A stretch of DNA of 64,000 bases, taken from the NCBI RefSeq assembly GCF_018860825.1, contig NZ_JAHKPZ010000030.1:225695-289694 (forward strand), read 5' to 3'. A program made the position numbers and the translations under genes. The stretch comes from Lacinutrix sp. C3R15 (GTDB lineage: Bacteria; Bacteroidota; Bacteroidia; Flavobacteriales; Flavobacteriaceae). The notes beneath the pieces were generated by a model. The model did not search any database. It was given only the letters and a program-made list of their open reading frames with translations, and was not told the origin of the DNA. This document shows positions 9,376-19,482 of this stretch, piece by piece (position 1 is the first letter of the stretch; each line of letters opens with the position of its first letter).

Positions 9376-9409
9376 AGCACTATAGCGTTACACCTATAGT
9401 GCTTTTTTT
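9376..9409 (+). terminator. Rho-independent terminator after sulfatase
   Basis: Perfect stem agcactatag / ctatagtgct (9376-9385 and 9394-9403) with an 8-base loop and a run of T to 9409, just downstream of the 7487 sulfatase. Confidence 0.85.
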
Positions 9410-9554
9410 ATTATACAGCTTTAAAACAAAGTTATAATTGTGATGCCATCTGCATAAGCTAAAAACACAAATGGTCGATATAAGAAACTTTTTGGTTAAT
9501 TATAGCATCATGCTATTTCCCTTAAATTCTATCTTTACCTAAAATAATTCCACG

Positions 9555-12128
9555 ATGAAAAACACTACACTACTTTATTTATTTGGACTCCTTTTTTTAC
9601 CACAAATAAATGCACAAGAACTTGTTAAGCCAAACATTGTAATCTTTTATGTTGATGATTTAGGTTGGCAAGATACTAATCTTAATAACCTAGGAGCCCC
9701 TGTTCCTTGGCAAACTCCTAAAATGGAAGCTTTAGCTGCTGCTGGAGCTAAGTTTTCGCAAGCATATTCTCCTGCACCTACTTGTGCGCCGTCAAGAGCA
9801 GCAATGTTAAGTGGCAGACACCCTATTAAAACTAAAGTAACTCAAGTATCTGGTGGTGAATTACCTATATTAAGGAATTCACAAGCGGATCGTAAAATAA
9901 TAGGCCCTTATTTTCCAAAAAGATTAGATGTTAATGAGTATACTATAGCAGAAGCTTTAAGTGCAAATGGATACCATACAGGCCATGTTGGTAAATGGCA
10001 TGTGGATGGAGCCAATGGTTTTCCTGTAGCTGTAGACCAAGGCTTTGATACGGAATTTACAAGTAGAGGTGTAAACCAAAATATGGGGGATAGATATGAT
10101 ATTTCCAATTTTGGTGGGAATGATCCAAATTATCCTTTAGATGCTGATGGAATACCATATGATTCTGTTACAGATGAAGCTGTAGCGTATATGCAGAATA
10201 GAGTAGCTGCAAATGGAGGATCTGGTGAACCATTTTTCTTATATATGGCTACTTGGTTGGTGCATACTCCTATTCAAACTAGAGATTTACCAATGTTACA
10301 GGCTATAACGCAAACATTAGTTAATTCTGGTCAAATAGATGCAGCTGATGTTGGTCCAAATGGTATACCAACGGAAACGACACCTTTAACTGCCGCTGGA
10401 GAATATAATCCATTTTATGGAGCTATGGTGCAAACAGTAGATTGGAGTTTAGGTAAGATAGTTGATTATTTACAAGCAACTAACGACCCTAGAAATCCAG
10501 GTAAAACCTTATTCGAAACAACATATATTATATTTTCTTCAGATAATGGAGCTTCAGAACAAAATAATGCGACTAATGGTTTTGAAGTTGTAGCAGATAA
10601 TTTCCCTTTAGATTTAGGGAAAACAAGTTCTAGAGAAGGTGGTATTCGTGTTCCTATGATAGTAACTGGGCCAGAGATTCCAGTAGCTGAATATAGCAAT
10701 GTTGTTAATGGTTTAGATTTTTTTCCAACCATTTTATCTTTAACAGGAACAACTATAGCTAGCAATCTTTCTGACGATTTTGATGGTGCAGATTTAAGTG
10801 ATTTACTAAAAGGAACTAATACCATAGTAGAACAAACAATAGATGGTGTAACCACCGAAAGAACAGATCTTTTTTGGCACTATCCTAATGCTTCTGATGA
10901 AAGGGCTAAATCATCTATTAGGAGAGGTAATTACAAAATATATAAAAAGTATGTTGACAATACTTACGAAGCATATCAATTGTATAATGGAGGAGATAAT
11001 CTTGTAGATGTAGAGGAAACTATAAATGTTATAACTACAATGGATCAGACATTAAAACAAGATATGATCGATACATTGGAAGCATACTTAATAGATAATG
11101 ACGCAAGATTTCCAGCATGGAACCCGGATTATGCAGAACCTGATGGACCTCTTGCAAACCAAAATCTTGTCCCTGCAATTGCTTCGTTAACTTATAATCA
11201 AGCTACAGGTTCTGCTACGCTAATGATAGAAGATGATGCAACAAAAGCAGCAATTAGTTATGGTCATTTATTGTATCGATTAAATGAAGCAAATGAAGAA
11301 TGGTTTGAAGCTGGAGAAGTAACTATAAATGGTAACACGATAACAGCAGATGTACCATCTAATGCCTATAAAATTGTGTTTGATTTAAGAGATGAAAATA
11401 ACTTCTTAGTGTTGTCTGATGAATTAGAAATTGTTAATATCACTCAAATAACACTTAATACAGTAGATGAAGTACAACTATTTGAACCAGAAAGTTCTGA
11501 TGTATATGGTGAGCTAGTAGGAAATACAATAGTAAGGCCTGCATTCCTTCAAATGATTACTGAAGGAGGAGGAGATGGTGTTAATTTTAATGTAGCGGCT
11601 ACGGAATCTGTACTGTGTGAAAAGATTACCTTTGGAGTAAGATCTAAAGCCGGAGATACTGCAAATTTTAATATCACTATTGGTGATGTGACTCAAAGTT
11701 TTGAATACACTAGTATTAGTGATACAGACGACCTATATTTTGAATTTGATACTCCTGTAACGTTTACTGAAGCGGCTCAATCTATGGAGTTCTTATTAAC
11801 TGGGCTTACAAATTCAAATGAAGGTACTACTCCAAGGTTTAGAATTTACGATATTACATTCCATTTAAATTTAAGTAGCTTAGGAGTGGATGAGGTGACA
11901 GATAATAGTCTAGACCTAAAGTTATATCCAAATCCTGCAAAAGGTTCCTTCAGCCTTACCAAAGAAGTAGAAACTGGTGTTTTATATAATTTATATGGCG
12001 CAAAAACATTAGAGTTTAAGGATGAGTATCTAGATATAGATATCTCGCGTATTAAAACCGGTTTATACTTTTTACAAGTGGTATTAAAAGATGGAAGCAA
12101 AACAACCTTAAAACTATTAAAAGAATAA
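9555..12128 (+). CDS. S1-family sulfatase with C-terminal T9SS sorting domain
   Basis: 857 residues with a signal peptide (LYLFGLLFLPQINAQ). Catalytic domain: PNIVIFYVDDLGWQDTN, formylglycine motif C77-A-P-S-R81, HVGKWHVDG, FSSDNGASEQNN. From about residue 540 there is a diverged copy of the C-terminal beta domain shared with the sulfatases at 7487 and 17569 (ITADVPSNAYKIVFDLRDENN). A further beta-rich module follows, then a T9SS type A sorting domain (LKLYPNPAKGSFSLTKE to KTTLKLLKE, roughly residues 785-857). The enzyme should therefore be secreted and held at the cell surface. It is much longer than a usual sulfatase because of these additions. The gene is monocistronic between a terminator and a convergent gene. 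Confidence 0.93.
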   Translation: MKNTTLLYLFGLLFLPQINAQELVKPNIVIFYVDDLGWQDTNLNNLGAPVPWQTPKMEALAAAGAKFSQAYSPAPTCAPSRAAMLSGRHPIKTKVTQVSGGELPILRNSQADRKIIGPYFPKRLDVNEYTIAEALSANGYHTGHVGKWHVDGANGFPVAVDQGFDTEFTSRGVNQNMGDRYDISNFGGNDPNYPLDADGIPYDSVTDEAVAYMQNRVAANGGSGEPFFLYMATWLVHTPIQTRDLPMLQAITQTLVNSGQIDAADVGPNGIPTETTPLTAAGEYNPFYGAMVQTVDWSLGKIVDYLQATNDPRNPGKTLFETTYIIFSSDNGASEQNNATNGFEVVADNFPLDLGKTSSREGGIRVPMIVTGPEIPVAEYSNVVNGLDFFPTILSLTGTTIASNLSDDFDGADLSDLLKGTNTIVEQTIDGVTTERTDLFWHYPNASDERAKSSIRRGNYKIYKKYVDNTYEAYQLYNGGDNLVDVEETINVITTMDQTLKQDMIDTLEAYLIDNDARFPAWNPDYAEPDGPLANQNLVPAIASLTYNQATGSATLMIEDDATKAAISYGHLLYRLNEANEEWFEAGEVTINGNTITADVPSNAYKIVFDLRDENNFLVLSDELEIVNITQITLNTVDEVQLFEPESSDVYGELVGNTIVRPAFLQMITEGGGDGVNFNVAATESVLCEKITFGVRSKAGDTANFNITIGDVTQSFEYTSISDTDDLYFEFDTPVTFTEAAQSMEFLLTGLTNSNEGTTPRFRIYDITFHLNLSSLGVDEVTDNSLDLKLYPNPAKGSFSLTKEVETGVLYNLYGAKTLEFKDEYLDIDISRIKTGLYFLQVVLKDGSKTTLKLLKE

Positions 12129-12156
12129 GAGATACATACGGTAACCCTTATCACTA

Positions 12157-14865
12157 TTAACTTTGCTTTTTATTTCGGCTACCTAATCGATAGGTATAAC
12201 TCAAAATAATATAGCGTCCTAAACTTTCTGAGGTGGTTTCCTCAAAATAGTTGGTAGTGCTTCGTCTTTCAAAATCTACATTTCTATCTAGAAGATCTAT
12301 TAAAACCAGTTTAAGAATATTATGGCTATTTCCAATAGAATAGGAAATAGCCATATTCCATATTGGTAGCTCCAGGTTGGTATCAAACTGGTTATCTGAA
12401 AAAAGAAAATAATCAAACTGTGTATTAAAACTCAGTTTTTCTGTAAAATCATAATCTACAGCCGAATAATAGTGCTGCTTTCTATAGGTACGATTAAGAT
12501 CTTCTTCTATAGAAAAAGAGGTGTTATTTACGCTATAATTAGCTCCCAACTTTACGTCTATCAAATTCTTGTTCGAGTTCTCTAATGAGAAACCTAATAA
12601 GAAATCTTTGGAAATCACATCGTTAAGTTGCAGGTTAATTAATGAGGTAGATTCATTATAGAAATTACTATTCTTTATAGCATATCGCATTCCTAATCCT
12701 TTAATTTTTTTGCTGAAATTAAAAAAAGATGTAAATCGTTTTCGTTCACCACTATTGATATAACTTCTAGTTTTCACAAATGCATCGTCAATAGCAATGT
12801 TTTGTATAATAGCATCTGTAGCATACTGATATTTTATTCTACCCGTAAAGCTTAGAGAGGATTTGTAGTTGTAAATAATAGCAATTAAAGAGAAATCATC
12901 ACTCTTTTCTGTTTTCAAATAAGGATTTCCTTTTCGTATATAAAATGGATTTAAATCATTGATAACCGTAGAGCTTTCAGTCGTTCGAGGGCTTCGTATT
13001 TTTCTGTTATATAAAAACCGGTATTTTACTCCTTTGCTAGGTTTGTATTGTAGCGTTGCAAATGGATTTAAATAAAATTGACTGCTTTTAAAAGGATCTT
13101 CTGTAAGCACACCAAAAGATCGATCTAACTCTTGAAGTTCTACACCAGAAAAAATATTCAGTTTTTTGGTACTGTAGTTATAAGCAAATCGGTTCTGGTA
13201 ACTACCTTCTCTATTATTGTACTTATACGAAATACCTTCTTCGGCATTATTATTCGTTATTGTAGTTTTAAGCTGGTATATGTCTTCATTTTGATTTAAA
13301 ACTTTTATAGAAGATTGTAATTTAAAATAATGATTCTTAGCTAAAGGTTCTGTGTATTTAAAATTAAAATTATACAAACCATTATTAAAAGTTTCATCTC
13401 TTAAAGCAAAAACCTCAGTATTAGTAACATTCGTACTATTTATGTTTCGGGTAACAAAAGTGGTTTGTTCGTTATCCTTTGCTTGTCGGCTAATATTAGT
13501 ATTAAATCCAACACTAAAACCACGACCTGTTTTTGCTAATTTCTGATAGTAGTTAAGGTTAAAATATACTGTTTTCTTCCTATTATTGTTAGAATAGCCC
13601 TGAATATTTGAAGTTACTAAATCGCCATCTTCGTTATAGTAAAATCCATCCCTAGTTGTATTTTGTTCCACTTCATCTGCATTTAAACGTCCTTTAATAG
13701 TAAGGCTATTCGTTTTATTGGATTTGTTTATATAATTGAAATTAAAATTGTGATTTTTGGAAACCTTATCAAAACTATTATCTGCTTCGTAATCAAAGTT
13801 ATTGGAATTGGAAAAAGAAATTCTTTTAGAAAATGACGTTCCTCTATTATCCGAAAGATTATAAAAATAGTCGGCATTAAAAGATTCTTTTTCTTTAAAG
13901 GAATGACTAATATTTACACCACCTACGCCTGTTTTTAAATACCCACTTAAGCTTTTTGTTTTGCTTGTATTGGTATCATCGGATTCATCTGCGATGCCAT
14001 CTGCATTTTCTAGAAACCCTTGAATGTTCGATCCCGTAATATTAATATTATTGTATTTACTAATAATGGCAAATTGCGTTTTTGGCGAAAATTTATTATA
14101 GTTTAAATTACCAAAGTAGCGACTATCTAATCCTATACCTGCGGAAGCTTTTCCGAAGCCTTGATTTTTTTTCGATTTTTTCAAGGTAAAATTAATCACA
14201 ATCTGTTTATTACCATCATCTACTCCTGTGAGTTCTGCCTCATCACTTTTTTTATCTATGATTTCCACTTTAGCAATAGCATCTGCTGGTAAATTTTTTA
14301 ATACAATTGCTGGATCTCCTCCAAAAAATTCTTTACCATCCACATATATTTTTGTGACCTCGTTACCCTGAGCAACAACCTTTCCGTTAGAATCTACCTC
14401 TAAACCAGGTAACTTTTTTAAAAGCGATTCTAGATTATCACTGGAGTTTACTTTAAAAGAATTGGCATTAAAAGCAATAGTATCTTCTTTTATTTGCACA
14501 GGTATTTCTGCAGTAATAGTAACCGCATCTAATGGATAAGAATCTTCTTTTAGAACGACTTCACTAAGGTCTATTGGAGTGTTCTTATATGCGATGCGCT
14601 CAAAATGCGAAACATAACCCAGATAAGAAAATTGTAACATTAGGGAGTCCTTCGGAGCATCTAGAATTGCAAATGCACCTTTTGCATCCGTAATCGTGTA
14701 ATTAATATATGTAGAATCCTTTTGTTTTAAAAGTACTACGGAAACAAATTCTAAAGGAGCTTTGTTTTCGTTTACAACAATACCTTTAATTGGCGGTGCC
14801 GACTGGCCAAATAAAAGATTAGACAGGATAAGAAAAACGAAAATTAAAATTTTGGATGGTTTCAT
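12157..14865 (-). CDS. Outer-membrane beta-barrel protein with CarboxypepD_reg-like N-terminus
   Basis: 902 residues with a signal peptide (ILIFVFLILSNLLFGQ). Residues about 22-105 form a carboxypeptidase-regulatory-like beta domain (IKGIVVNENKAPLEFVSVVLL). A plug-like region follows (LESLLKKLPGLEVDSNGKV, IYVDGKEFFGGDPAIVLKNLPADAI). The rest is a long run of amphipathic strands typical of the OMP_b-brl_3 family, ending with an aromatic strand. This is a TonB-receptor-like family but not a canonical SusC, and no SusD lies beside it. Uptake of a signal or small ligand is possible; glycan import is not shown. It is convergent with the 9555 sulfatase, 28 bases apart. Confidence 0.85.
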   Translation of the reverse strand: MKPSKILIFVFLILSNLLFGQSAPPIKGIVVNENKAPLEFVSVVLLKQKDSTYINYTITDAKGAFAILDAPKDSLMLQFSYLGYVSHFERIAYKNTPIDLSEVVLKEDSYPLDAVTITAEIPVQIKEDTIAFNANSFKVNSSDNLESLLKKLPGLEVDSNGKVVAQGNEVTKIYVDGKEFFGGDPAIVLKNLPADAIAKVEIIDKKSDEAELTGVDDGNKQIVINFTLKKSKKNQGFGKASAGIGLDSRYFGNLNYNKFSPKTQFAIISKYNNINITGSNIQGFLENADGIADESDDTNTSKTKSLSGYLKTGVGGVNISHSFKEKESFNADYFYNLSDNRGTSFSKRISFSNSNNFDYEADNSFDKVSKNHNFNFNYINKSNKTNSLTIKGRLNADEVEQNTTRDGFYYNEDGDLVTSNIQGYSNNNRKKTVYFNLNYYQKLAKTGRGFSVGFNTNISRQAKDNEQTTFVTRNINSTNVTNTEVFALRDETFNNGLYNFNFKYTEPLAKNHYFKLQSSIKVLNQNEDIYQLKTTITNNNAEEGISYKYNNREGSYQNRFAYNYSTKKLNIFSGVELQELDRSFGVLTEDPFKSSQFYLNPFATLQYKPSKGVKYRFLYNRKIRSPRTTESSTVINDLNPFYIRKGNPYLKTEKSDDFSLIAIIYNYKSSLSFTGRIKYQYATDAIIQNIAIDDAFVKTRSYINSGERKRFTSFFNFSKKIKGLGMRYAIKNSNFYNESTSLINLQLNDVISKDFLLGFSLENSNKNLIDVKLGANYSVNNTSFSIEEDLNRTYRKQHYYSAVDYDFTEKLSFNTQFDYFLFSDNQFDTNLELPIWNMAISYSIGNSHNILKLVLIDLLDRNVDFERRSTTNYFEETTSESLGRYIILSYTYRLGSRNKKQS

Positions 14866-14913
14866 CTAATGGTTCTATTACTTCGATTTCAAATTAGGGC
14901 ATTATAGAAAAGC

Positions 14914-14952
14914 AAAAGAGTTCCTTAGTCAAGAAAACTTAGGAACTCTTTT
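14914..14952 (-). terminator. Hairpin terminator downstream of 14982 gene
   Basis: Inverted repeat of 15-base arms (aaaagagttccttag / cttaggaactctttt, one mismatch) with a 9-base loop. It sits just after the stop of the minus-strand gene at 14982. A near-copy lies after the paralogous gene at 16067. Confidence 0.7.
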
Positions 14953-14981
14953 AATATTTAATTTGCTATTAATCAAATACT

Positions 14982-15761
14982 TTATTTTTTCACTATTCTA
15001 ATCGCTTTAGAACCAGAAGCAGTTTTCACGTTTGCAACATAAACTCCTGTTGCTAAATCGCTAATATCATAACTAGTTTCTTCGTTAAATGTTTTTAACA
15101 AACGACCAGTAATATTATATAATTTTACGCTTTCAATATTCTTATTAGAATTTATTTGAAAACTATTGGTTACTGGGTTTGGGTAAGCAGTAATATTTGT
15201 TGCTTGTACATCTATATTATTTGTAGATAATGTTGCTTCAAGTTTAACCTCGTAAAGTCTAAAACGAGCATTGCTGGCTGCGTTTTGAGTAAATTCATCA
15301 AGAGTAACAGTAATATTAGTTGCTGCTGTAGAGAGAGGAATCTCTGTAGGATATGTAAAAGTCTTATCAACCAATGCATTATTATTATTTCCATCATCTG
15401 CTGAAGTATCTAACAAATTTATAGTCACATCACTTTGTCCTGGCACAGAAATCCTAAGTACTCCAGTATTGGCAGCTCTTTTTCTATATCTAAGTGTAAA
15501 GGTTTTATTTACGGTAATACCACTGGTGTTTAAACCAAAAGCTTCACTAACTGGGCTACCACTCACCACTTCTGAGTTGTAGGCAATAAAAGAAGAATTG
15601 TTATCAGAAAAGTCAGTACCTGAAAGAACATAAGTAGCAGCATCGAATAGAAATGTTTGACTATCTGGAGCGGCACCTGTAAAAGTAAATGTGTTTGACT
15701 GCGCTGAAGCAACAAAAATTGTTGCAAATAATGCTAATGTAAAAAGTAATTGTTTTTTCAT
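14982..15761 (-). CDS. T9SS-sorted secreted protein, possible carbohydrate-binding module
   Basis: 259 residues: signal peptide (LLFTLALFATIFVASAQS), a beta-rich body of about 160 residues, and a T9SS type A sorting domain from about residue 185 (ITAYPNPVTNSFQINSNK ... YDISDLATGVYVANV ... KAIRIVKK). No catalytic motif is visible. The body resembles the non-catalytic beta module in the 9555 sulfatase by pattern (NKTFTLRYRKRAANTGVLRIS), so a surface glycan-binding role is possible. The C-terminus is very similar to that of the 16067 protein. Function unknown. Confidence 0.85.
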   Translation of the reverse strand: MKKQLLFTLALFATIFVASAQSNTFTFTGAAPDSQTFLFDAATYVLSGTDFSDNNSSFIAYNSEVVSGSPVSEAFGLNTSGITVNKTFTLRYRKRAANTGVLRISVPGQSDVTINLLDTSADDGNNNNALVDKTFTYPTEIPLSTAATNITVTLDEFTQNAASNARFRLYEVKLEATLSTNNIDVQATNITAYPNPVTNSFQINSNKNIESVKLYNITGRLLKTFNEETSYDISDLATGVYVANVKTASGSKAIRIVKK

Positions 15762-16066
15762 AATAATGTTATTTAAATTATTTGTTCAAAATTAGGTAAA
15801 TAAAAGGATTCTCCTTTGCTCCATCCACCCAAAAACATACTCATTTCTTGTGAAAGTGTCCAAAAAACAAGTATTTGTATAGGATTTATCACACATATTA
15901 CTAATTTTAAATATTAATAGAAAAAAAAGTTAATACTAAAAGCACGTAGTTTTTAATTCAAGAATCTTTAAATGCATGTTTTTTCGAAATGAAATAAAAG
16001 CAAAAGAGTTCCTTAGTCCAGGAACTAAGAAACTCTTTGGTTATACAATTCTATGAATCTAATAGG
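15762..16066. other. Intergenic region, leader and terminator only
   Basis: 305 AT-rich bases between the two T9SS-sorted proteins. Contains the terminator of the upstream gene (16003-16038) and the presumed promoter region of the 14982 gene. No RNA gene or coding sequence seen. Confidence 0.5.
16003..16038 (-). terminator. Hairpin terminator downstream of 16067 gene
   Basis: Inverted repeat aaagagttccttagt / aactaagaaactcttt around a short loop, close to the stop of the 16067 gene. The left arm repeats the sequence of the terminator at 14914, suggesting the gene-plus-terminator unit was duplicated. Confidence 0.65.
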
Positions 16067-17452
16067 TTATTCTTTTACAATACGTAAAGCTTTAGAACCA
16101 GATTGCGTTTTAATGTTTGCAATATAAACTCCTGTTGCTAAATCGCTAATATCGTAATTAACTTCCTCGTTAAATGTTTTTAACAATTTACCAGTAATAC
16201 TATATAATGTTACACTCTCAATATTATTAACATTAGAAGCCGCTAATTGAAAACTGTTTATTACAGGATTAGGGTAAGCAACAATAGAAGCGTTATTTAA
16301 TTCAAAGTCATTTGTAGTCAATGTAGTTCCAGATGGTCCTTGAAAAGCATCCAAGAAATATTCATTCCCTGTAGATAGTAAATCCGTATCTGGTTGGTCA
16401 AATAATAAATTTACAGTACTGTAAGAAGCTGCAGTTAGGTTTGCCCCGGTAAAATCGAAGGTGTATTCTTGCCATTGATCAAAAACAGTAACATCAATAG
16501 TTACGTTCCTTTGTCCTGTAGTTTCAATTCCATCTCGTAAAAATAATCTTAAACGGCTACCTACAGTTGGCGCTGTATTCGTAGATGGTATATAGGCTCT
16601 TATTTTAAAAATAGCAGCGGATTGATTTGCTGTTGTAATTACAGCCGGCAATTGAAACTTTACTTGTGAGTGTACTTCTTCTGCTTTTGTAAATTTAGCA
16701 ACTAATGGACTACTGTTTCCTGTAGTTGTTGGTGTCGCTACTGCTGCTGCTTGTTCTAAAAACACACCGCCTAGTACCTCATTAATTGTTACGTCAAATG
16801 TATCTGGGCTATAGTTATGATACCAAGCATTTCCAGCATCTAAAGTTGCCTCGCTAGGAAGTGATGTTGGAGTATTATCTATATTTAATTCAATATCATC
16901 AAAGTATAATGTTTCAATAGTAACTGCTCCATTTGCAGGTATAAAAAGTATTGTGTCAAATCCACCATTAGCATCAATTGTACCATTAGCATTATCAGGT
17001 AAAGCAGCTTCTGAATAAGTATATTCTTCCCATTCTCCTCCTACTTTATCTGTATTAGATAAATTAATACGATTACTAGCTCCAGTCCCCAGAGTTGAAT
17101 TAAACATCCTAACAATTATTCTTCCCGAGCCATTTCCATTTGAACCTGAATTTTCGCTATAAAAACGAAATTTAAAATCAAAAGCATCCCCTACAAAATA
17201 AGGCTCTGGCAAATGAATTAAAAAGTTGTTGTTAACTGCACCCGATAATATGCTAGATACATTTGTAGAAGTGTTTGGATTTGCTGCAGGATTAACTGTG
17301 TCAGGATTCGCTACAGACGCTGTATAAGTAGCAGCTGCTACTGGTGTCACATTTAGAAATACATTATCATCCGCAGAATGATGTATAAACGTTTGTGAAA
17401 CCCCAATGAAGCATGTAAGTGCTAATGTTAATGTAAGTAATTGTTTTTTCAT
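16067..17452 (-). CDS. T9SS-sorted secreted protein with two CBM-like beta domains
   Basis: 461 residues. After a signal peptide (LLTLTLALTCFIGVSQ) there are two beta-sandwich-like halves of about 180 residues each. Each contains a WEEYTYSEAAL / WQEYTFDFTGANL strand of the sort seen in carbohydrate-binding modules (W-x-x-Y/F-x-F). A T9SS type A sorting domain ends the protein (IVAYPNPVINSFQLAASN ... KALRIVKE). No catalytic residues can be assigned. The likely role is binding glycan at the cell surface, inferred from fold pattern and neighbours. It lies between a sulfatase (upstream) and the smaller paralogue at 14982. Confidence 0.83.
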   Translation of the reverse strand: MKKQLLTLTLALTCFIGVSQTFIHHSADDNVFLNVTPVAAATYTASVANPDTVNPAANPNTSTNVSSILSGAVNNNFLIHLPEPYFVGDAFDFKFRFYSENSGSNGNGSGRIIVRMFNSTLGTGASNRINLSNTDKVGGEWEEYTYSEAALPDNANGTIDANGGFDTILFIPANGAVTIETLYFDDIELNIDNTPTSLPSEATLDAGNAWYHNYSPDTFDVTINEVLGGVFLEQAAAVATPTTTGNSSPLVAKFTKAEEVHSQVKFQLPAVITTANQSAAIFKIRAYIPSTNTAPTVGSRLRLFLRDGIETTGQRNVTIDVTVFDQWQEYTFDFTGANLTAASYSTVNLLFDQPDTDLLSTGNEYFLDAFQGPSGTTLTTNDFELNNASIVAYPNPVINSFQLAASNVNNIESVTLYSITGKLLKTFNEEVNYDISDLATGVYIANIKTQSGSKALRIVKE

Positions 17453-17568
17453 AATATGTGGCTTTATAATTAATTGTTCAAATTTAATTTATTAAAGGGA
17501 GTATGTTTTGCTTAATTCACCCAAAAACATTCTCTTTTACTGCAAATACCCCACAACACACTAATAAA

Positions 17569-19482
17569 TTACTTATTACTTAAAGCATAATTAGAATATT
17601 TCTTCTTTCCTTTTTTTAGCGATTTAATAGTAGGCATTTCTGGATAACTAACCAAGAAATTATGCGCATCGATTACGTTAATAATATAATGGGTTGTGCC
17701 TTTAGGTAAATTAGCGGTTATGGTACCATCCGTGTTAATTTTAGCATCTGTTTTAAACCATTCCTCATAACGATGTCCGCCATTGGTAGTGTAAATTAAA
17801 TCAGCCTTTACCACCTTTGCACCATTTTCTTGATATTTAAAAGTGACTTGGTTATTATCTTTGGACGCAGATAATACCGTAGGCACCGTTTCTTTATGCT
17901 CCATGTCTTTTTTATAATACGGATTGTAAGAAGGATAACTTGCTTTCATTTCTGTTAAAAGAGAAGTAAGCTGCTTATTCATTGTCTTTATTTTCTCAGG
18001 ATAAGATGTAGCTAAATTATTTGCTTCCTCAATATCTACACGTTTAGTTACGCCATTACTAGTATCGTATAATTGGTATAACTCAAACTCTGGTGTGTCC
18101 GGATTATTTTTAAAATCATAATTTCTAATAAATTTATAATCACCAACACGCAATGTACTTTGGTAGGATGCATGCGGAAAATGCCACATCATCGTCGTTC
18201 TTTCATTACCGTTTTTATCTAAAACTAATTTAGCATCGGTAGGATCTTTCCATAATAAAGTAGATAGATCATCGCCATCTAAAAGTTTGTCTTTTGGTTT
18301 CTCAATTCCTAATAAAGATAGAATTGTTGGGTAAAAATCAAGTCCATTTACAACCACATCAGACGCTACTCCTTTTTTAATTCCTGGTCCTGAAATTAAC
18401 AAAGGCACCCTTGTTCCACCTTCTTTTGCGTTTATTTTACCTTTGTCTAACGGGTAATTATCGGTTACAACATCCCCATGCGCTTTTTCCATTCCTCCAT
18501 TATCGGAAGTAAAAATAATATAGGTATTTTCACTTAATTTGTGCCCTGGCCAACGCGGATCATCTGTAGTTTCTAAATAATTAAAAACTTGTCCGACATA
18601 ATAATCTAACATTTCAACCATGGCACAGTAATATGGGTTATTCTGTCCTTTTACCTCCCAATGATCAGGATCTGTAGGATAAGGAACCCCTAATTTTTCG
18701 CAATACTTTTCTAAAAGCGCCTTGCTTCTGGTATGAATTGGCGCATGCACCAGAAACGTAGCATAGTACAAGAAAAAAGGATCTTGTTTGTTTTCTTTTA
18801 AGAAATTTAAAGCATCTTGACTATTTTGATGGTACGGAAAACCGTTTTCGTCTAATCGAAAAGGATCCGATGCATCGGTTGTTGCAAAATCGGTTAATCG
18901 ATGCGGTTTTTGCGGACTCGTTGCACCTCGATCTGCAGTAGAAACATCAAAACCTTGATCTGTAGGCTGTGGAAAAGCAAAATGATTAATAGCCATATGC
19001 CATTTTCCGGCATGACCGGTGGTATATCCATTATTTTGCAATACTCTTGCTAGCGTCATTTCATTTTCTGGCATACGTCCGCTATACCAAGGATCCATAA
19101 TACGTTGTGTCTCTTTACTTGCATAAACCGTTGGAGGCGCTCCACCAACAACATGCGTCTTTTGGGCTCTTGCCGGATGTGTTCCACTCATTATGGCACA
19201 TCTACTTGGCGCACAAGTAGGAGCTGGAGAATATGCTTGCCAAAACTGCACTCCTTTTTTTGCTAATGCATCTATGTTTGGTGTTTCGTAAGGAGAAGGT
19301 TCGTCTATATCATAAACCTTTACATCTTGCCAACCTAAATCATCGGTAAGCAAAAGAACTACATTAGGTTCTGGCCTATCTATATTCTGCGTTTTTAGGT
19401 TTGTTACTTTTGGGTTTTGGGCATTACAGTTAAAACATAAAACACTTGCGATAATGCATGTAATATAATATTTGTACTTCAT
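17569..19482 (-). CDS. S1-family sulfatase (Cys type), exported
   Basis: The chosen start at 19482 (MKYKYYITCIIASVLCFNCNAQ) gives 637 residues with a proper signal peptide. An in-frame ATG at 19569 would add 29 residues ahead of the signal and is less likely. Landmarks: PNVVLLLTDDLGWQDVK, formylglycine motif C90-A-P-S-R94, HAGKWHMA, FTSDNGGMEKAHGD, and a C-terminal beta region (NQVTFKYQENGAKVVKADLIY ... LPKGTTHYIINVIDAHN). This is the closest relative in the window of the sulfatase at 7487, so the two probably arose by duplication and may act on related sulfate esters. It precedes the 16067 gene by 116 bases on the same strand. Confidence 0.93.
   Translation of the reverse strand: MKYKYYITCIIASVLCFNCNAQNPKVTNLKTQNIDRPEPNVVLLLTDDLGWQDVKVYDIDEPSPYETPNIDALAKKGVQFWQAYSPAPTCAPSRCAIMSGTHPARAQKTHVVGGAPPTVYASKETQRIMDPWYSGRMPENEMTLARVLQNNGYTTGHAGKWHMAINHFAFPQPTDQGFDVSTADRGATSPQKPHRLTDFATTDASDPFRLDENGFPYHQNSQDALNFLKENKQDPFFLYYATFLVHAPIHTRSKALLEKYCEKLGVPYPTDPDHWEVKGQNNPYYCAMVEMLDYYVGQVFNYLETTDDPRWPGHKLSENTYIIFTSDNGGMEKAHGDVVTDNYPLDKGKINAKEGGTRVPLLISGPGIKKGVASDVVVNGLDFYPTILSLLGIEKPKDKLLDGDDLSTLLWKDPTDAKLVLDKNGNERTTMMWHFPHASYQSTLRVGDYKFIRNYDFKNNPDTPEFELYQLYDTSNGVTKRVDIEEANNLATSYPEKIKTMNKQLTSLLTEMKASYPSYNPYYKKDMEHKETVPTVLSASKDNNQVTFKYQENGAKVVKADLIYTTNGGHRYEEWFKTDAKINTDGTITANLPKGTTHYIINVIDAHNFLVSYPEMPTIKSLKKGKKKYSNYALSNK

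Noticed and set aside
12157-14865. SusC-type glycan importer
   Set aside because: The barrel belongs to the OMP_b-brl_3 type, no SusD partner lies beside it, and its length is below that of typical SusC.
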